Source: DASSBQ01 sp035250505
Lineage (GTDB): Bacteria; Nitrospirota; Nitrospiria; Nitrospirales; Nitrospiraceae
Reading direction: 5' to 3'
Assembly (NCBI GenBank): GCA_035250505.1
Contig: DATFFC010000141.1
Span: 1-7,295 of the forward strand
Length of the DNA stretch: 7,295 bases
Every line of letters begins with the position of its first letter. Position 1 is the first letter of the stretch. The position numbers and the translations under genes are program-made. Of the stretch, positions 1-6,325 are shown piece after piece. The notes beneath the pieces were generated by a model. The model ran no database searches. It was not told the DNA's origin and worked only from the letters and a program-made list of their open reading frames with translations.

Positions 1-93
1 GCACAGCTCAGCCTGCAGCAGGTGGCGGTCGAAGCCACGACGCAGGCGTTCAGCAGGATTTTTGATACGACCCTCCTGAAAATGATTCAGTAA
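1..93 (+). CDS. flgL: 3' end of a flagellar hook-associated protein gene, probably FlgL (partial)
   Basis: Only the last 30 codons and the TAA stop are inside the window; the gene enters from the left in frame 1. The visible peptide starts AQLSLQQVAVEATTQAF and ends TTLLKMIQ. It is an amphipathic helix without charged clusters, ending in a leucine-rich tail, which resembles the C-terminal D0 helix of flagellin-family proteins (FlgL, FlgK, flagellin). FlgL, the second hook-filament junction protein, is the best guess because flgK-flgL-csrA-fliW is a common gene order and csrA starts 28 bases downstream. FlgL sits outside the cell between the hook and the filament. The fragment is too short for a firm family call; a flagellin C-terminus is the main alternative. 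Confidence 0.6.
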   Translation, partial: AQLSLQQVAVEATTQAFSRIFDTTLLKMIQ

Positions 94-121
94 TGGAGCA
101 TCCGGTCAAGGAAGACTGATC

Positions 122-367
122 ATGCTGGTCTTGACTCGCAGACGCGGTGAAGGAGTCACAATCGGTCCGGATATCCGGATCGTGGTGCTCCATACGAAAG
201 GCGGCCAGGTCAAGCTCGGAATCGAGGCTCCGCCCGCCGTCGCGGTGCATCGGGACGAAGTGTACGCGCGCATTCAGGAGGAGAACCGAATGGCCGCCGA
301 GACACGCGTGGTCCCGCTGGAAGCCTTTCGAGGGCTGGCAAAACGGTCGGGCCGGCGACAAGGTTGA
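122..367 (+). CDS. csrA: Carbon storage regulator CsrA, FliW-responsive type
   Basis: CsrA is a small homodimeric RNA-binding protein that binds GGA motifs in mRNA leaders and usually blocks translation; in flagellated bacteria with FliW its main known target is flagellin mRNA. The 81-residue product starts MLVLTRRRGEGVTIG, has the core GGQVKLGIEAP at residues 27-37, and VHRDEVYARIQEEN with Arg44, the key RNA-contacting residue. It continues past the usual 61-residue enterobacterial length with a helix and a basic tail (KRSGRR). The IQEEN-x-x-AA segment with Asn55 matches, from memory, the part of Bacillus subtilis CsrA that binds FliW. The ATG is preceded by AAGGAAG at 108-114, seven bases away, which fixes the start. 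fliW begins within a few bases of the stop, so the two are almost certainly cotranscribed and made together. Confidence 0.97.
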   Translation: MLVLTRRRGEGVTIGPDIRIVVLHTKGGQVKLGIEAPPAVAVHRDEVYARIQEENRMAAETRVVPLEAFRGLAKRSGRRQG

Positions 368-375
368 ACCACGAC

Positions 376-840
376 ATGAAATTCGCATCTAGTCGATTCG
401 GCGATCTCGAGGTCGATGATCGCGCCATCCTCACGTTCCCGACCGGCATCCTGGGCTTTCCCGAGCGGACTCGATACGTGATCCTTGATCACGATACCGA
501 CGCGCCCTTCAAATGGCTCCACTGCGTGGAGCAGCCAGATTTGGCGTTCGTGATCATCGATCCGGCTCTGTTCAAACCGGACTATCGGGTATCCCCGAGC
601 CAAGACGCCTTGACCGAGATCCACGCCACAGAGAATCAAGATCTCGTCATTGCAGTCCTTCTCACGATTCCCTCTCACGATCCAGCCGGCATCACCGCCA
701 ATCTCCGCGGGCCGCTCATTATGAACCCGGAGTCACGGCTCTGCAAACAATTGGTGCTGTCCGAAGAGTGCCCCACCCGCTATCCCCTGTTCACGCCGGA
801 ACGAGTGTCCGCCCAGTTGCTCCAGAACACTGCGGTCTAA
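376..840 (+). CDS. fliW: Flagellar assembly factor FliW
   Basis: FliW is a cytoplasmic beta-barrel protein that binds either flagellin or CsrA. When flagellin is exported, freed FliW sequesters CsrA allosterically and releases flagellin translation. The 154-residue product is of normal family length. It shows the family landmarks in order: MKFASSRFGDLEVDD at the start, FPTGILGF near residues 22-29, PFKWLHCVEQPDLAFV near 45-60, then TANLRGPLIMN and KQLVL in the C-terminal third. I chose ATG at 376 because family members begin directly with this strand. A TTG at 364, overlapping the csrA stop as TTGA, would add four residues (MNHD) and cannot be excluded. The Shine-Dalgarno candidate AAGG at 360-363 sits 12 bases from the ATG, so translation may depend on coupling to csrA. 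No flagellin gene follows in the window. Confidence 0.95.
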   Translation: MKFASSRFGDLEVDDRAILTFPTGILGFPERTRYVILDHDTDAPFKWLHCVEQPDLAFVIIDPALFKPDYRVSPSQDALTEIHATENQDLVIAVLLTIPSHDPAGITANLRGPLIMNPESRLCKQLVLSEECPTRYPLFTPERVSAQLLQNTAV

Positions 841-1280
841 CTCTTCACCCATATCTCCGCGCCTTCATTCTCCGCAGTTTCCTTCATAGGCATGATTTCG
901 CGGTGCCGGCTCGTTCATTCCACTTCGAGGCCGTCCGGGCAGGGGAGCCGCGACTTTGCAGGTGAAGCCCGCTGGTGTATGGCGCGACGGCTCACGCGAG
1001 GCCCGGCCGTCCAAGGCTGCGCTTATCCAGGCCTGGGCGGACCGGAGACCCCCGCTGGGAGGGGGATGCCGCAGCCGGTCTTTCGTTCGCTACAGCAGCT
1101 AGACGAGGCTGTATGGCGCGAAAGCAGCGATCGCGGAATCACCCCGTTCGTCAGCCAAGGCTCCGCCTCTCTACCGCAGCGTGAGGAGCCTGCGCGGGGG
1201 GAACCCTTATCCGGGTGGGACACACAAGGAGAGTCATACAATTTCTGAGAAGGGAAAAAGAGAATCGTCTGGTTCGCCTG
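841..1280. other. 440-base gap with no convincing gene; GC-rich hairpins and degenerate repeats
   Basis: This stretch lies between the convergent ends of fliW (+) and the hybrid kinase (-). Open frames here have no recognisable domain, no good ribosome binding site and low-complexity Arg/Ser/Pro/Gly composition typical of shadow frames in GC-rich DNA. Visible structure: a perfect 10-base palindrome CCAGGCCTGG at 1027-1036; a two-part hairpin with outer arms ACCGG (1041-1045) and CCGGT (1075-1079) and inner arms CCCCC (1049-1053) and GGGGG (1061-1065); and a small hairpin ACCC/GGGT at 1203-1216. The 12-mer TGTATGGCGCGA occurs twice. I see no clear U-tract terminator for either flanking gene, and no match to a riboswitch, tRNA, tmRNA or RNase P signature that I can recall. 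It could be an unrecognised structured RNA or decayed sequence. Confidence 0.6.
976..1172 (+). repeat. Degenerate direct repeat pair (TGTATGGCGCGA ... CCAAGGCT)
   Basis: TGTATGGCGCGA is found at 976-987 and again, identical, at 1110-1121. Each copy is followed by CCAAGGCT plus a similar CGC-containing stretch (1011-1028 and 1155-1172, about 14 of 18 bases alike). The spacing between the two blocks is 23 bases in the first copy and 33 in the second, so the units are related only loosely, if at all. The bases between and around the blocks do not align by eye. Confidence 0.35.
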
Positions 1281-4073
1281 TTAGGAAGCTTTTTTGAGGC
1301 CGGAATAGCGTCGGAAGGTCTGCGCAAGCGCGTGGATCTTTTGCTCAAGCCGTTGGCAGAGACCGGGAGCGTCCGTCAAGTCACCAAGGTGTCCTGCTGT
1401 TTCGAGATCACCCGCCAGGGACATGACATCCGACGCGCACAGCGTGGCGGCGGTACCCTTAAGAGCATGGGCCGTGTACTCCAATTTTTCGCCGTCCCCG
1501 GAGCGGACGGCATCCTGAATGTCGCTCAGCATGATCAGATACCGCTCGAGAAAGAGATCGAGCAACTGTTTGAAGAGGTCGCGATCGCCCCCGATGTTGA
1601 TCAGCATACGATCGGCATCAAACGAGTCTCCGACAGGCATGGGACGGTCGGCGAGCGCCGGATTCTGCCGAAGGCCGGGGACCGGCGCCGCCGAGACCCA
1701 CCGCTCCAACACCGTGCCTAGCTGATGCGTCTTGACTGGTTTCAGGAGATAGTCGTCCATACCGGCAACCCGGCAACGCTGACGAGCCTCCTGCATGGCA
1801 TTGGCCGTCAACGCGATAATCGGGATATGAGATGGAGCACGAGGAACCTCGGATGAGAGGTGGGCAGCCGCCGTACGTTCTCGTTCGCGGATCATCTTCG
1901 TCGTGTCATACCCGTCAAGTTCAGGCATTTGGCAATCCATCACGATGGCGGCGTAGACGCCCGTTTCCCACGCCTTGAGCGCTTCTCGGCCGTTGCTCAC
2001 GACGTCGGGTCGATACCCGAGGCGCTCGAGCATGCGGGCGGTCAAAACCTGGTTCACTGGATTATCCTCCGCCACCAGCACTTTGGGCCGCCAAACATCG
2101 TGGGTGGGAGCGAGGGGCGCCGGTTCGACAACCGGATTTGGTTGCATGGGATCGGACACCGCCGGGCCTTCCGACGAGAGACCGAGCACCGCCTTGAGAC
2201 AGGCCTGAAAAGGGTCATGCCGCACGGGCTTCGTCACATAAGCCGTAAATCCCGCCTTCCTCGCCCGTTCGGCCTGTCTCGGCTCGCTCAGGGAGATGAG
2301 CAGAATCACTCTGACAGCGGATGCGGCGTGATGGGCCCGCAGGTCGTTGGCGACCTCCAGTCCATCTCTATCGGACATCGATACATCCAAGGCCGCGACA
2401 TCATAGGGCCTGCCGGCGGAATAGGCTCGTTCAATGGAGGCGATCGCTGCGTCGGCGTCGGAAGCGAGATCGGCCTGCATACCCCATCCGGATGTCATCT
2501 GCTGCAACAGCACGCCGGTGGAACGATTGTCGTCGACGATGAGAATGCGGTGTCCTGCCAGATCGGCCGGAGGCTTGATGGCCGCAGGCGGACGGAGTTG
2601 CTTCGCGAAGCGCACCGTACACCAGAACGTACTGCCTTTTCCGAGCTGGCTTTCGAGGCCGATGGAACCGCCCATCAGTTCGGTGAGTTGCTTGCAGATC
2701 GAAAGGCCCAATCCTGTGCCGCCGTATTTGCGCGTGGTTGAACTGTCGGCTTGGGTAAACGGCTGAAAGAGACGGGACTGCGTTTCCGGACTGATACCGA
2801 TCCCGGTGTCGGCCACTTCAAACCGAATGTCGGCCGACTCTTCACGGTCCTGCTGGAGATGGACTTGCAGGATGACTTCTCCGCGCTCCGTGAACTTGAC
2901 GGCGTTGCCGAGAAAGTTCGTCAAAATCTGTCGCAGCCGGCCCGGATCGCCACGCAGAGAAGTCGGGACGGAGGCGTGGACAAGCCCGGCGATCTCCAGT
3001 TTCTTCGCTTGCGCACGTTCCGCGAATTGACCGAGGACATCTTCAACGACCGTGCGCAGATGAAAGTCAATGCATTCAAGGTCCACTTTGCCTGCTTCGA
3101 TCTTGCTACAATCGAGCACATCGTTGATCAGTGAGAGTTGGGCTTCTCCGCATTGCTGAATCGTCTGGGCGAACGATCGTTGCTCCGCAGACAGGGGAGT
3201 ATCGAGCAGGAGACTCGCCATGCCGATCACGCCGTTCATCGGGGTGCGGAGTTCATGACTGATGGTTGCAAAAAAAGACGTCTTCGCGCGCGTCGCCGCC
3301 TGGGCCTCTTGCAGCGCCCGGTCCAATTGCCGATTGCTTTCCCGCAGATGGTCCGCCGTCTGGTTCAGCGCCCGGTGGGCGGCATGGATCTGCGTCATAT
3401 CCGTGGCATAACCCCGGACGTGGCCATGGGTCTCCACGGGACAGAACATCCAGGCAAAGCAGGCGTCACCGACCGTGACGTTCTGGACCGCTACACGAGT
3501 TCCCGTGGACAGACATTGTTCGACGAGCCGAGGCAAGTCGGGCGGCAGGAGGTCGGGCCAACCGGAATCGTTGAACCCGAATTGCGAGAGTAGTGCGACC
3601 ATCGCGGGATTGGCATAGATCATCTGCGCATGGCGGTCCAATTCGACGATGGGATTGGGACTTTCTTCGGCGATGGCGGCTAATCGGGTGCGCTCGTCTT
3701 CCAGATGAAGCTCCCTCGTCACATCCCGAATGGTCAGGACCGTAACGGCGCCCTCGTACAGTCCGGACGGCGCCGGCGTCCGCTCAAGACGGAGCGACTG
3801 GCCCGATCGGCTGAAGGCCGCGGTCCGGTCATTCGAGTTCGTGCAATTTTCTTCGATGAACCGCGTGAGCGGCCGGCCGACGGCCTGATCGGGGTGGCAG
3901 CGCAACAGTCGCCCCGCGTGCGAATTCATGAACAGGATCTGCGCCTGTGCGTCGAGCAGGCACAGAGAGACCGGGAGGCTGTCAAAGACCTCGCGAGAAA
4001 AGTTCTTCGAAGATTCGCATTTCGGACCGCCCTGTTCCGGCGTGGCGGGATGAGAAGAGGGAAGCTGTGTCAC
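1281..4073 (-). CDS. Cytoplasmic hybrid sensor histidine kinase, PAS-PAS-HisKA-HATPase-REC-REC-Hpt
   Basis: The 930-residue product is a four-step phosphorelay in one chain. Two PAS-type sensor domains (about 25-120 and 128-230) and a coiled-coil linker (about 235-265) precede HisKA with FFATISHELRTPMNG, phospho-acceptor His273. The HATPase domain has N-box Asn386/Asn390, DTGIGIS at 422-428, LFQPFTQAD at 435-443 and GGTGLGLSI at 451-459. REC1 (about 508-631) keeps DD514-515, Asp563 and Lys615. REC2 (about 664-793) is canonical with ED669-670, Asp713, Thr756 and Lys778. The Hpt domain (about 818-925) has AHALKGTAATL with His869. No signal peptide or membrane segment is visible, so it senses inside the cell; the ligand is unknown. 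The start is GTG, overlapping the HD-GYP stop as GTGA, with AAGGA eight bases upstream (+ strand 4082-4086), implying translational coupling. The architecture is BarA/ArcB-like without the membrane part; the partner regulator must lie elsewhere. Confidence 0.96.
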   Translation of the reverse strand: MTQLPSSHPATPEQGGPKCESSKNFSREVFDSLPVSLCLLDAQAQILFMNSHAGRLLRCHPDQAVGRPLTRFIEENCTNSNDRTAAFSRSGQSLRLERTPAPSGLYEGAVTVLTIRDVTRELHLEDERTRLAAIAEESPNPIVELDRHAQMIYANPAMVALLSQFGFNDSGWPDLLPPDLPRLVEQCLSTGTRVAVQNVTVGDACFAWMFCPVETHGHVRGYATDMTQIHAAHRALNQTADHLRESNRQLDRALQEAQAATRAKTSFFATISHELRTPMNGVIGMASLLLDTPLSAEQRSFAQTIQQCGEAQLSLINDVLDCSKIEAGKVDLECIDFHLRTVVEDVLGQFAERAQAKKLEIAGLVHASVPTSLRGDPGRLRQILTNFLGNAVKFTERGEVILQVHLQQDREESADIRFEVADTGIGISPETQSRLFQPFTQADSSTTRKYGGTGLGLSICKQLTELMGGSIGLESQLGKGSTFWCTVRFAKQLRPPAAIKPPADLAGHRILIVDDNRSTGVLLQQMTSGWGMQADLASDADAAIASIERAYSAGRPYDVAALDVSMSDRDGLEVANDLRAHHAASAVRVILLISLSEPRQAERARKAGFTAYVTKPVRHDPFQACLKAVLGLSSEGPAVSDPMQPNPVVEPAPLAPTHDVWRPKVLVAEDNPVNQVLTARMLERLGYRPDVVSNGREALKAWETGVYAAIVMDCQMPELDGYDTTKMIRERERTAAAHLSSEVPRAPSHIPIIALTANAMQEARQRCRVAGMDDYLLKPVKTHQLGTVLERWVSAAPVPGLRQNPALADRPMPVGDSFDADRMLINIGGDRDLFKQLLDLFLERYLIMLSDIQDAVRSGDGEKLEYTAHALKGTAATLCASDVMSLAGDLETAGHLGDLTDAPGLCQRLEQKIHALAQTFRRYSGLKKAS

Positions 4074-5329
4074 CGTGGCGTTCCTTCACAGGCGGGATCA
4101 AAGTACTGGGCTGTTTTCACCCGTTCTTGCCGCGGGTCTAAGGCTCGGAGGATGGTCCGCGCCGGTTGATCCGATCCGGGGTTCGCCAGGTCGACGATCA
4201 GCGGTTCCTCATACGGTTGTCCCAGCGGGCTGGTGATGATCTTCACGGTCGGTTTTAATCGGTGTTCGGAATGAATGCCGACCACAATCGCCCGTTCGCC
4301 GGTATTCAGCTTGAGCAAACTGCCCACCGGATAGACGCCCAACGCTTTGATCGTCACTTCCACCAAGCTCTTGTCGAAGCGACCCTTTTCGCCGAGGACG
4401 AAGAGTTGTCTGATGGCGTCGTGCGGCAGCAGCGGCGGCCGGTCGGTTCGCCAACTCACCATCCCGTCATACGTGTCCACGAGGCCGACCAATTGTCCCC
4501 CCATGCACAGCACCGCTCCGCTGAGCCCTTGCGGGAAACCGCTTCCGTCCAGCCTCTCATGATGTTCCGCGATGATGCGCCGGATGGTTTCCGGCATGGC
4601 GCTCTCCGAGGGTCTGGCGGGAAGGGCCGCTGCCGCCAACTGCGGATGCTGTTGCATGAGGCTGCGCTCATGTCCGGTGAGCTCCCGTGACCTTCGGTAC
4701 AGATTGCGAGGAAGCCGTAAATAGCCGATGTCATGAAGCAACGCGCCGATACCGAGTTCTTCGTGATCAATTGCAACACCGGACAGTTCTTGAGCGACGA
4801 TCAGCGACAACACACAGACGTCGGTCGCATGGGAAGCCAGCGTTCGATCGAACTCCTGCATCTTCTGCACGCAGAACTGGGTGAGCATGGAAAGCGGATG
4901 TTCCATGATCCGTCGCAGCACGTCGGCGACGACCTTCTTCAGATTCGTGACCACCGCCGGATTGCCGCTTTCCAACTCATCGAGCACGCGTTCAAGCGCC
5001 TTCATGGCCTCGCGATACGTGGCACGCGCCGCCTTCGCGCGTGCATGGGCGAGTTCGGCCTCCGAGGACGCGGGCGTCTGCGCTTTCGGCGGATCGCCGG
5101 GAGGAGGAGCGGCCGGCGGATTCACCGCCGGTTCCTCCAAATCCAATCCTTTGCCCGGATCGATAAGGACTTCTTGAATGCCATGACGGCGGAGAAGATT
5201 GATCTCGTCGTCGCTGCCGACCAACCGCTTGTGGAAGAGAAACGGCGTTTTGTACCAGGGCTGGTCCATGCCGACCACGAACATGCCCGGTTTGAGTGCC
5301 GCAATGCTGATGCGCTTGGTTCCTGCCAT
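4070..5329 (-). CDS. HD-GYP domain protein with DUF3391-type N-terminus, putative c-di-GMP phosphodiesterase
   Basis: HD-GYP proteins are metal-dependent phosphodiesterases that break down cyclic di-GMP. The 419-residue product (counted from this ATG) starts MAGTKRISIAALKPGMFVVGMD and has TPFLFHKRL, the usual DUF3391 pattern, over about residues 1-65. A Pro/Ala-rich linker (about 66-90) and a charged helical region follow. The HD-GYP core has His167 (ASHATDV), LLHDIGYLRLP with His199-Asp200, His228 (QQHP), HHERLDGSGFP with His256-His257 and Asp261, and LVDTYDGM with Asp285. A C-terminal extension after about residue 334 (VGSLLKLNTGE) is common in this group. The metal ligands are present, but the Lys of HDxGK is Tyr203 and the GYP Tyr is Phe, so activity is uncertain. 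I chose this ATG by family fit; its ribosome site is poor (GGAGGG is about 17 bases away). An in-frame TTG at 5377 would add 16 residues. It forms an operon with the hybrid kinase downstream. Confidence 0.93.
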   Translation of the reverse strand: MAGTKRISIAALKPGMFVVGMDQPWYKTPFLFHKRLVGSDDEINLLRRHGIQEVLIDPGKGLDLEEPAVNPPAAPPPGDPPKAQTPASSEAELAHARAKAARATYREAMKALERVLDELESGNPAVVTNLKKVVADVLRRIMEHPLSMLTQFCVQKMQEFDRTLASHATDVCVLSLIVAQELSGVAIDHEELGIGALLHDIGYLRLPRNLYRRSRELTGHERSLMQQHPQLAAAALPARPSESAMPETIRRIIAEHHERLDGSGFPQGLSGAVLCMGGQLVGLVDTYDGMVSWRTDRPPLLPHDAIRQLFVLGEKGRFDKSLVEVTIKALGVYPVGSLLKLNTGERAIVVGIHSEHRLKPTVKIITSPLGQPYEEPLIVDLANPGSDQPARTILRALDPRQERVKTAQYFDPACEGTPR

Positions 5330-5373
5330 GGATACCTGTGGCGGTGCCCTCCAAAAGACAGGCGCCGCGTCGA

Positions 5374-5400
5374 TCAATGAGCGCGTCCGTGCAATCCCAT
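5374..5400 (-). other. Possible 8-codon leader ORF upstream of the HD-GYP gene
   Basis: On the - strand, AAAGGAG is followed after five bases (CCGAT) by ATG and an 8-residue frame reading MGLHGRAH before TGA. This is a better ribosome binding site than the one at the HD-GYP ATG. The leader's TGA overlaps the in-frame TTG of the longer HD-GYP reading frame as TTGA, so it could feed ribosomes into that start. The same bases also make up a sigma-28-like -10 element; if that promoter is used, this ATG would not be in the transcript. Both readings cannot hold for one transcript, and chance is possible. Confidence 0.25.
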
Positions 5401-5426
5401 ATCGGCTCCTTTCGAAGGGTACTTAA
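5399..5426 (-). promoter_or_regulatory. Candidate sigma-28 (FliA) promoter for the HD-GYP/kinase operon
   Basis: Read on the - strand, GCCGATAT (5406-5399) matches seven of eight bases of the FliA -10 consensus GCCGATAA. Twelve bases upstream lies TTAAGTAC (5426-5419), matching five of eight of the -35 consensus TAAAGTTT; the usual spacing is 11. The predicted transcript would start near 5390, leaving a leader of about 60 bases before the ATG at 5329. A flagellar sigma factor would make sense for a c-di-GMP enzyme next to flagellar genes. The -35 half is weak and the spacing is one base long. Confidence 0.4.
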
Positions 5427-5451
5427 CCAGGGAGCGGGACCCTGGAGTACC
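5418..5451. repeat. Two-part inverted repeat in the divergent control region
   Basis: GGTACT (5418-5423) pairs with AGTACC (5446-5451), and CCAGGG (5427-5432) pairs with CCCTGG (5440-5445); TAA forms a bulge on the left and the loop is AGCGGGA. The 12 paired positions are perfect. It overlaps the -35 half of the sigma-28-like promoter, so it could be an operator for a dimeric regulator. If read through on the + strand it would be an RNA hairpin ahead of the PilZ gene. Confidence 0.6.
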
Positions 5452-5563
5452 GGCTGCTCGACGTAAGCGGCTCCTGTCAAGCACAGGCTCAAGAATCGTC
5501 CCGAATCGACCGAAGGAGACCGTCAAAGACTGCTCTAGCTTCTATTACGAGTTCACGATTCGC

Positions 5564-6265
5564 ATGGTCGACCGCGGACCGCTCGCACATCCGGCAGGAT
5601 CCTTTCTCTCAGTGGGACTCCCGCTACAACTCTGCTTTGCCGAACAGCAGGGCAGTATGCAGTACGGATCATCGCTGATCGGCTGGAAGGCGGGGGATTG
5701 GCTGGTCTGCGAATGGCCCTATCATCTCGGCCAACCGGTTCCCTGCCAGGTCAATGACGCCTGTCTGGTTCGATACATGTTCGATGGACGGTTCATCGGG
5801 TATCCGAGCGTGATCCGCGACCAACAGCTTCGGCCGTTCCCCTTTCTCTTTCTCGCGTTTCCGCAGAGCGTCGAAGAAGTGGCCCTTCGGAGACATACGC
5901 GCGTGTCGCTCAAGGAACCGCTCCTCATCAACATTGAAGAGACGGCCCGATCCGGGCGCCTCTCCTCCCAGCGCGTCGTCGGAGCCATGATGCATGACTT
6001 GAGCTTGACCGGCTGCTGCGTGACTCTGCCGGGCCGCGCGACATGGGGGCCGGGCACGTCCCTACGACTCGAGTTTGAACTGCGCGGCATCGGTCATATC
6101 TCCAACCTCAGCGGCGTGGTGAAGAATCTCGTCGAAGACCCGCACCACGCCGAGATCGGCATTGAATTCCTGTTCACCGGGATGGAATTCATTGAATATC
6201 GCGGGTGGGGAGGGACCGTGCAGAAGGCTATCGAGTGTTGTATCTTGCAGCGCTCGGCGCTATAG
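5564..6265 (+). CDS. YcgR-like PilZ domain c-di-GMP receptor
   Basis: PilZ proteins of the YcgR type bind c-di-GMP and slow or bias the flagellar motor; some family members act on other outputs. The 233-residue product has a YcgR-type N-terminal domain (about 16-105: VGLPLQLCF, SLIGWKAGDWLVCEWP, VRYMFDGRFIGYPS, FLAFPQSVEEV) followed by a PilZ domain (about 106-225). The c-di-GMP binding motifs are intact: RRHTR at 109-113 (RxxxR type) and DLSLTG at 145-150 (DxSxxG), with GIEF at 199-202 closing the barrel. No signal peptide or membrane segment is seen. It lies divergent to the HD-GYP gene, pairing a reader with a remover of the same messenger. The ATG at 5564 has no good Shine-Dalgarno. AAGGAG lies 45 bases upstream at 5513-5518 with no ATG, GTG or TTG after it, although the frame stays open, so the true start is uncertain. 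A terminator follows. Confidence 0.93.
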   Translation: MVDRGPLAHPAGSFLSVGLPLQLCFAEQQGSMQYGSSLIGWKAGDWLVCEWPYHLGQPVPCQVNDACLVRYMFDGRFIGYPSVIRDQQLRPFPFLFLAFPQSVEEVALRRHTRVSLKEPLLINIEETARSGRLSSQRVVGAMMHDLSLTGCCVTLPGRATWGPGTSLRLEFELRGIGHISNLSGVVKNLVEDPHHAEIGIEFLFTGMEFIEYRGWGGTVQKAIECCILQRSAL

Positions 6266-6325
6266 ATCGTACCGTTTCGATGGCCTAATGAGCGCTTAAG
6301 GACAACCCCTCAGGTACGAGACGGA

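Noticed and set aside
93..119. An 8-codon ORF (MEHPVKED) whose ATG overlaps the upstream gene's stop as TAATG
   Set aside because: It has no ribosome binding site of its own and its last codons overlap the csrA Shine-Dalgarno; the most likely explanation is chance.
364..375. TTG start for fliW overlapping the csrA stop
   Set aside because: FliW proteins normally start directly at the MK-x-x-(S/T)-x-(R/K)-(F/Y)-G strand, which the ATG at 376 gives; the extra four residues have no support, though coupling cannot be ruled out.
1114..1128. Sigma-54-like TGGCGCG-AAAG-CAGC inside the fliW-kinase gap
   Set aside because: GG and GC are correctly spaced but TT of the -12 box is CA, no gene follows on the + strand, and the other repeat copy at 980 lacks the GC.
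901..1240. Riboswitch such as c-di-GMP (GEMM) or cobalamin in the gap or in the control regions
   Set aside because: I looked for the conserved core strings of these classes and found none; the hairpins present are generic.
1860..2741. Long + strand open frames opposite the hybrid kinase, the largest 293 codons
   Set aside because: They lie antisense to a clearly conserved kinase/receiver coding region, show no domain, and are expected from GC-rich codon use.
5443..5458. Sigma-54-like TGGAGTA-CCGG-CTGCT upstream of the PilZ gene
   Set aside because: Only the GG and GC positions and a few others match; most of the -24 block differs from consensus. It also overlaps the right arm of the inverted repeat, so I give it no weight as a promoter.
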